64,000 nt of DNA, from NCBI RefSeq assembly GCF_900103975.1, contig NZ_FNIR01000002.1:248001-312000 (forward strand). The letters run 5' to 3'. The notes under the pieces are model-generated. The model saw only the letters and a program-made list of their open reading frames with translations, ran no database searches and was not told the DNA's origin. Within the stretch, counting starts at the first letter, position 1. Every line of letters begins with the position of its first letter. The translations under genes were made by a program, and so were the position numbers. Below are positions 61,730-64,000 of the stretch, piece by piece. This DNA is from Klenkia soli (GTDB lineage: Bacteria; Actinomycetota; Actinomycetes; Mycobacteriales; Geodermatophilaceae).

Positions 61730-62157
61730 GAACCGGCGACGGGGGGCGGGGATTCCCCCCACCCGGACAGGTCGTCGGGGACGTCGACCGCGTGGGCGCG
61801 CAAGAGCTCGAGCGGGACGACGTCCAGGGACTTCACGTTCGTCGCGGCCAGCACGACCCCGGCGGGCGCCCCGGCCTCGGCCGCCTGCCGCCAGCGGGCG
61901 GCCACCACGCACCACCGGTCGCCGGGGGTGAGTCCGCGGAAGCCGAACTCGGGGCGCGGGGTGGTCAGGTCGTTGCCCAGGGCGGCCTGCATCGCCAGGA
62001 ACTCGGCGGACACCACGGCGCAGACGGTGTGGCTGCCGATGTCCTCGGGGCCGGTGCAGCAGTGGCCGTCGCGGTAGAAGCCGGTGACCGGGTCGCTGCC
62101 GCACTCCTCGAGCGGGCCACCCAGCACGTTCCGCTCGCCCGGCACGTAGGGGCTCAT
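61726..62157 (-). CDS. DUF2237 family protein
   Basis: This 143-aa protein carries the family hallmark NVLGGPLEECGSDPVTGFYRDGHCCTGPEDIGSHTVCA in pattern, with the conserved cysteines. GNDLTTPRPEFGFRGLTPGDRWCVVAARW in pattern follows. Many homologues are encoded next to zwf or redox genes; the function is unknown. ATG 62157 overlaps the zwf stop and its own stop overlaps the GPx start. Confidence 0.85.
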   Translation of the reverse strand: MSPYVPGERNVLGGPLEECGSDPVTGFYRDGHCCTGPEDIGSHTVCAVVSAEFLAMQAALGNDLTTPRPEFGFRGLTPGDRWCVVAARWRQAAEAGAPAGVVLAATNVKSLDVVPLELLRAHAVDVPDDLSGWGESPPPVAGS

Positions 62158-63497
62158 GCCGGACCGTCGGAGCCGGCGGGGTAGTCGACCAGCGGGATCC
62201 GGTCGGCGGCCCAGGCGTCGAGCACCGGCTGCACGATCCGCCAGCCCTGCTCGGCCTCGACGTCCGAGATCGACAGCGTCGGGTCCCCGGCCAGCATCTC
62301 GCGCAGCAGCAGGCCGTAGGCCGGGAGGTCCTGCTCGGGCGAGGTCGCCCGCAGCACCTCGCGCTCGAGGTCGAAGGGGTCGCCGGCACCGTTGAGGTTG
62401 ATCTCCAGCGCGATGCCGTCGGGGCTCAGCTGCAGACGCAGGACGTCGGCCTCGGGCTGCTCGTCGGCGAAGGCCAGGTGCGGCACCGGCTTGAACCGGA
62501 CCACGATCTCCTTGCGCTGGGTGCCCAGCGCCTTGCCGGTGCGCAGCCGGAACGGCACCCCGCTCCAGCGCCAGTTCTCGATGGTCACGGTGAACTCGGC
62601 GTAGGTCTCGGTGCCGCGGGTGGGGTCGACCCCCTCCTCGTCGGCGTACGCGGGCAGCTCGCGGTCGCCGATCGTGCCGGCGGTGTACCGCCCGCGCACG
62701 CTGTGCTCGGGGTAGGAGCGGACGGCGCGCAGCACGTCGGCCTTGCGGGCCTGCAGGGTGCCGGAGTCCAGCGACTGCGGGGGTTCCATCGCGACGACGG
62801 CGAGCAGCTGCAGCAGGTGGTTCTGCAGCATGTCCCGCAGCGCGCCGGCCTTGTCGTAGTAGCCGGCCCGCCCCTCCAGGCCGAGGTCCTCGTCGAACAC
62901 GATCTCGACGGAGTCGACGTGCTGGGCGTTCCACACCGGCTCGAACACCCGGTTGGCGAAGCGCAGGCCCAGCACGTTGAGCACGGTCTGCTTGGCCAGG
63001 AAGTGGTCGATCCGGAAGACCGCCTCCTCGGGGACCAGCCCGTGCAGCACCTCGTTGAGCTCGCGGGCGTCCTCGATGCCGGTGCCGAACGGCTTCTCCA
63101 CCACGACGCGGGCGCCCTCGGGCAGCCCCACCTCGCGCAGCGCGGTGAGCGTGGGCAGGAAGACGGTGTTGGGCAGCGCCAGGTAGACCACCGGCACGCC
63201 GTCCACCCGGTCGAGCGCGCGGCGCAGGTCGTCGGGGCTGGTGACGTCGCCGTGCTCGTGGCCCAGCTGGGCGACCACGCGCTCGCGGGCGTCCTCGGCC
63301 AGGCCCTCGGCGTGGGCGGTGAGCCGCTCCCGCGCCCAGTCCCGGTAGGCCTCGTCGTCCCAGTCCTGCTGGCTGACCGCGAGCACCTCGACGGCCTCGT
63401 CGAGCACCCCGCGCTCGTACAGCTCGGCCAGGCTGGGGAGGAGCAGGCGGCCGGTCAGGTCACCGGATCCGCCGAGGACGACGAAGGAACGCTTCAC
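62154..63497 (-). CDS. zwf: Glucose-6-phosphate dehydrogenase
   Basis: This 447-aa enzyme oxidises glucose-6-phosphate to 6-phosphogluconolactone with NADP+. The cofactor loop is VVLGGSGDLTGR, VVVEKPFGTG follows, and the active-site block RIDHFLAKQ (RIDHYLGKE in most) contains the catalytic His. The C-terminal beta domain is complete. GTG 63497 overlaps the GH15 stop (GTGA). The operon order GH15, zwf, DUF2237, GPx suggests coordinated glucan use, NADPH supply and peroxide defence. Confidence 0.93.
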   Translation of the reverse strand: MKRSFVVLGGSGDLTGRLLLPSLAELYERGVLDEAVEVLAVSQQDWDDEAYRDWARERLTAHAEGLAEDARERVVAQLGHEHGDVTSPDDLRRALDRVDGVPVVYLALPNTVFLPTLTALREVGLPEGARVVVEKPFGTGIEDARELNEVLHGLVPEEAVFRIDHFLAKQTVLNVLGLRFANRVFEPVWNAQHVDSVEIVFDEDLGLEGRAGYYDKAGALRDMLQNHLLQLLAVVAMEPPQSLDSGTLQARKADVLRAVRSYPEHSVRGRYTAGTIGDRELPAYADEEGVDPTRGTETYAEFTVTIENWRWSGVPFRLRTGKALGTQRKEIVVRFKPVPHLAFADEQPEADVLRLQLSPDGIALEINLNGAGDPFDLEREVLRATSPEQDLPAYGLLLREMLAGDPTLSISDVEAEQGWRIVQPVLDAWAADRIPLVDYPAGSDGPA

Positions 63498-64000
63498 GAG
63501 CGGCCTGCCTCTGCGCGTCGGGCACGGGCGATCTTCCACCCCGAGGCGATGACGCCCAGGTGGCTGAAGGCCTGCGGGAAGTTGCCCAGGAACGAGCCGT
63601 CCCGGGGGTCGATCTCCTCGCTGAGCAGGCCCAGCGGGGTGGCGCGGGCGCACAGCGAGTCGTACAGGGCCTCGGCCTCGTCCAGCCGGCCCTGGCCGGT
63701 GAGGTTGTCCACCAGCCAGAAGCTGCACAGCAGGAACGCGCCCTCCTGCCCGGGCAGCCCGTCGTCGGACTCGCTGTGCAGGTACCGGTAGAGCAGGCCG
63801 TCGCCGGCGTCGAGGTGCTCGGTCACCTTCTCGACCGTCGCGACCATGCGCGGGTCGTCGAAGGGGACGACGCCGCGCAGCGGCAGGGCCAGCAGCGAGC
63901 CGTCCAGCCCGCCGTCGTTCGCCTGCCCGTCCTCGGCCAGGTGCTCGGTGAAGGTGCCGCGCTCGCCGTCCCACGACCGCTCGAGGACGGCGGCCCGCAT
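63494..64000 (-). CDS. Glycoside hydrolase family 15 protein (glucoamylase/trehalase-like), 5' truncated
   Basis: The last 168 residues of a GH15 (alpha/alpha)6-barrel protein are visible and the frame is open at base 64000. DGLPGQEGAFLLCSFWLVDNL, with the Glu that can act as catalytic base, and the C-terminal EEIDPRDGSFLGNFPQAFSHLG are typical of the family. Members release glucose from alpha-glucans or trehalose. No statement on the N terminus is possible from this window. Confidence 0.88.
   Translation of the reverse strand: MRAAVLERSWDGERGTFTEHLAEDGQANDGGLDGSLLALPLRGVVPFDDPRMVATVEKVTEHLDAGDGLLYRYLHSESDDGLPGQEGAFLLCSFWLVDNLTGQGRLDEAEALYDSLCARATPLGLLSEEIDPRDGSFLGNFPQAFSHLGVIASGWKIARARRAEAGRS

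Overview
This is a 64 kb window of a high-GC actinobacterial chromosome. GC-rich third codon positions, many GTG starts, 4-bp ATGA/GTGA stop-start overlaps, and actinobacterial families (MmyB-type XRE, DUF2236, DUF2332, WYL, ThrE) point to the Actinomycetes. Geodermatophilaceae (Blastococcus/Geodermatophilus/Modestobacter) is my guess, not proven. I saw no rRNA, tRNA, CRISPR array, transposase or integrase.

Layout. 1-8505: the 3' part of a transketolase-like/PDH E1 enzyme, threonine deaminase, a DUF2236 oxygenase, DUF1772 and SDR genes, and a full-length pyruvate carboxylase. 8588-11124: a small protein and a membrane GGDEF-EAL protein with an intact EAL but degraded GGDEF domain. 11195-16658: a catabolic cluster (PEP mutase/isocitrate lyase family enzyme, RutA-like flavin monooxygenase, MmgE/PrpD protein, isochorismatase-type hydrolase, WrbA) divergent from a FadR/GntR regulator. 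16659-21119: an AT-richer accessory island with an XRE-ImmA/IrrE protein coupled to an unknown 218-aa protein, a perfect 42-bp palindrome, a decayed second copy of the neighbouring gntR gene, and an AvcD/DcdV-type anti-phage deaminase coupled to an 89-aa ORF. 21120-30030: a TetR gene divergent from a three-part kinase/aminotransferase-fold fusion, a NYN nuclease, VOC and WYL genes, and an SDR/alcohol dehydrogenase/TetR group. 30031-35039: an amidase divergent from a four-gene acyl-CoA operon (MaoC, CaiB, acyl-CoA dehydrogenase, CitE). 35068-44431: TetR/hydrolase and SDR/XRE divergent pairs flanked by two copies of a 90-bp palindromic repeat, a sortase-anchored lectin-like protein, ThrE, Lrp, DUF2231, VIT1-like and DUF2332 proteins. 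44431-59628: a sugar kinase, then an amine/guanidino-compound region with two ureohydrolases, an NCS1 permease, copper amine oxidase, APC permease, amidohydrolase and aldehyde dehydrogenase. 59723-64000: small proteins and a GH15-zwf-DUF2237-GPx operon that runs off the right edge.

How the parts may work together. A TCAGACnnTTnnCG motif, with an inverted-repeat core, lies upstream of three transcription units: wrbA/gntR, the prpD group, and the distant MaoC operon. This suggests that the FadR-type regulator at 15957 controls both catabolic blocks as one regulon. Separately, an identical inverted repeat CGACGGAAACCGTCG precedes both the ureohydrolase-amine oxidase operon and the aldehyde dehydrogenase, as expected if amine oxidation and aldehyde oxidation are co-regulated. 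The most interesting accessory content is the defence-like island at about 16.7-20.9 kb.
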